A DNA stretch of 7,728 bases. Origin: Pseudomonadota bacterium. Lineage in GTDB: Bacteria > Pseudomonadota > Gammaproteobacteria > Burkholderiales > Thiobacillaceae. Below the pieces are notes generated by a model. That model was not told the DNA's origin, searched no databases, and worked only from the letters and a program-made list of their open reading frames with translations. The position numbers and the translations under genes were made by a program. Position 1 is the first letter of the stretch; each line of letters begins with the position of its first letter. The stretch spans positions 1 to 7,728 of the forward strand of contig JAJZTV010000092.1 in assembly GCA_021847385.1 (NCBI GenBank). Direction: 5' to 3'. This document shows positions 5,497 through 7,728 of this stretch, piece after piece.

Positions 5497-6581
<1,085 letters not shown>

Positions 6582-6638
6582 GATTTTTCCTCGTGATTCC
6601 GGCGAGGGTAAGGGCGGGCGGCCTTTACGGCAAGCGGG

Positions 6639-6644
6639 TACAAT
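6639..6644 (+). promoter_or_regulatory. Probable -10 element placing the ubiJ transcript start at its ATG
   Basis: TACAAT matches five of six -10 bases and ends six bases before the ATG at 6651. The predicted transcription start is thus the start codon itself. No Shine-Dalgarno sequence is seen before ubiJ, which agrees with a leaderless mRNA. I find no correctly spaced -35 in the GC-rich stretch upstream. Confidence 0.42.
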
Positions 6645-6650
6645 CGCGCC

Positions 6651-7223
6651 ATGTTTTCCACAGCCCTGATTGCCGTCCTCCATCGCCTGCTGGCCGCACA
6701 GCCGGCGGCGCGTGCCATGCTGACGCGGCACGCCGGCAAGGTGTTCCGCTTGAACCTGATCGCGCCGGTCTTCACCGCGCAAATCGATGCCGATGGCAAT
6801 GTGTTGGCCGCGCCGCAAGACGCCGCCATCGCCACCGAGCTCCGCCTCACCCCAGCCTTGCTCCTGCGCCTGCTGGCCGGGGAACGGCAGGCCTTGAGCG
6901 AGGCCCAGGCCGACGGCGACGGCCTGCTCGCCGCCGACATCCGCAACGCCTTCGCCGCGATCGACCTGGCCTTGGCCTTGCAGCCTTACCTGGGCGACAT
7001 CCTGGCCGCCCGCGTGGTGGACGGCATGGCCGCCCTGCACGACTGGCAGGCCAAGGCGCAAGAAAGCACGGCCAAGTCCGTCTCCGAATACCTGGTGCAC
7101 GAGACCGCTGCGCTGGCGAGCAAGCTGGCGGTAGCCGAGTTCGTCCACGAGGTGGATGCGCTACGCGACGCCACCGCCCGCCTGGAAGCGCGCGTCGCGT
7201 TGTTGGAACAGCAAGGGCGTTGA
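6651..7223 (+). CDS. ubiJ: Ubiquinone biosynthesis accessory factor UbiJ (SCP2 domain)
   Basis: UbiJ is a soluble lipid-binding protein that holds the greasy quinone intermediates for the aerobic Ubi complex in the cytoplasm. The 190-residue product has the expected size and layout. The N-terminal SCP2-like domain covers about 1-115, with FRLNLIAPVFTAQIDADG and repeated hydrophobic positions for the lipid cavity. An Ala/Leu-rich helical C-terminus ends in a coiled-coil-like stretch (about 160-190, EVDALRDATARLEARVALLE). The conserved partner ubiB starts two bases after its stop, which supports the call strongly, since E. coli has ubiE-ubiJ-ubiB. Here ubiE is not directly upstream; the divergent mtnA operon is there instead. 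The ATG at 6651 lacks a ribosome site but follows a -10-like TACAAT by six bases. Confidence 0.88.
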   Translation: MFSTALIAVLHRLLAAQPAARAMLTRHAGKVFRLNLIAPVFTAQIDADGNVLAAPQDAAIATELRLTPALLLRLLAGERQALSEAQADGDGLLAADIRNAFAAIDLALALQPYLGDILAARVVDGMAALHDWQAKAQESTAKSVSEYLVHETAALASKLAVAEFVHEVDALRDATARLEARVALLEQQGR

Positions 7224-7225
7224 AC

Positions 7226-7728
7226 ATGCGCGTCTTGCGGTTGTTCCGGATTTGGTTCGTCGCCGCCCGCTATGGCCTGGACGAATTCTTCCTCGGCCAC
7301 GAGCGGGTGCGCTTGGTGCGCTGGGCCATGCGCATCCTGTTCTTCTGGCGTCGCTTCAGTCGGCCGCGGGCCGAGCGCCTGCGCCTGGCCTTGGAAGCGC
7401 TCGGCCCGATCTTCATCAAGTTCGGCCAGATGCTGTCGACCCGGCGCGACTTGATTCCGCTCGACATCGCCGACGAACTGGCCAAGCTGCAAGACCGGGT
7501 GCCGCCCTTCCCCAGCGAGCAGGCCCTGGCCGTGCTGCGCCGGGCTTACGGCCGCGAAGCGGATGCCGTCTTTGCCGAGTTCGACCGCACGCCGGTCGCC
7601 TCGGCCTCGGTCGCCCAGGTGCACCGCGCCCGCTTGAAGTCGGGCGAGGCGGTGGCGGTGAAGGTGCTGCGGCCGGGCATCGCCAAGGTAATCGACAAGG
7701 ACTTGGCCCTGCTCAGGGTAGATAGGAA
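7226..7728 (+). CDS. ubiB: Ubiquinone biosynthesis kinase-like protein UbiB, N-terminal part
   Basis: UbiB is a membrane-associated ABC1/ADCK-family atypical kinase-like ATPase needed for coenzyme Q synthesis. The right edge cuts the gene: 167 of roughly 500-550 residues are visible. Seen are the N-terminal helices, GPIFIKFGQMLSTRRDL with the family-specific KxGQ motif (65-68), VPPFP (92-96), the alanine-rich nucleotide loop ASASVAQVH (125-133) that replaces the usual P-loop, and VAVKVLRPGI with the ATP-binding Lys146. The transmembrane C-terminus lies outside. The ATG at 7226 is two bases after the ubiJ stop, with AAGGG (7213-7217) eight bases upstream, so the two genes form one operon. The last residues (LLRVDR) depart from the usual pattern after DLALL, possibly from a sequence-end artefact. 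Confidence 0.93.
   Translation, partial: MRVLRLFRIWFVAARYGLDEFFLGHERVRLVRWAMRILFFWRRFSRPRAERLRLALEALGPIFIKFGQMLSTRRDLIPLDIADELAKLQDRVPPFPSEQALAVLRRAYGREADAVFAEFDRTPVASASVAQVHRARLKSGEAVAVKVLRPGIAKVIDKDLALLRVDR

Noticed and set aside
6582..7148. N-terminal extension of mtnA to a 551-codon frame
   Set aside because: The added part is antisense to ubiJ, and MtnA homologues start at the residue encoded at 6581, where GAGGA is properly spaced.

Overview
The window looks like chromosome of a GC-rich, aerobic Gram-negative bacterium, most likely a betaproteobacterium. That placement is inferred from gene content: a ubiJ-ubiB pair, an adenosylcobalamin-dependent ribonucleotide reductase, several Sec-exported proteins and GC-rich codon use. 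I cannot name a genus. Both ends of the window cut a gene.

Layout from left to right. (1) Positions 1-797 hold the C-terminal part of the class II (B12-dependent) ribonucleotide reductase NrdJ. (2) Positions 845-1489 hold an AT-rich orphan gene for a helical protein with an R-x5-H motif like that of HEPN ribonucleases; its composition is unlike its neighbours, so it may be acquired. (3) Positions 1490-1901 are non-coding and carry two palindromic repeat remnants. (4) Positions 1902-2297 encode a small exported protein of unknown function. (5) Positions 2422-3126 encode an exported gamma-glutamylcyclotransferase-fold protein, probably from a very short-leader or leaderless mRNA. (6) Positions 3264-4174 form a self-contained regulated unit: a sigma70-like promoter, a class I cyclic-di-GMP (GEMM-I) riboswitch, a Shine-Dalgarno-sequestering hairpin, a secreted threonine-rich protein with four cysteines, and a strong intrinsic terminator. 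(7) On the minus strand, convergent with that unit, lies an exported DUF302 protein (4220-4741). (8) Also on the minus strand is a two-gene operon, mtnA followed by a FucA-like class II aldolase (6581-4864), with an ATGA stop/start overlap. (9) Divergent from mtnA, ubiJ (6651-7223) and the start of ubiB (7226 onward) form a ubiquinone-biosynthesis operon.

How the genes work together. MtnA and the aldolase can be joined into the DHAP shunt, which salvages 5-methylthioribose or 5-deoxyribose phosphates into DHAP plus an aldehyde. UbiJ and UbiB serve aerobic coenzyme Q synthesis. The most interesting unit is the riboswitch and its target: base-pairing visible in the leader suggests that cyclic-di-GMP binding hides the ribosome binding site of a gene for an otherwise unrecognised threonine-rich exported protein. 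This would tie that protein to the switch between motile and surface-attached life.
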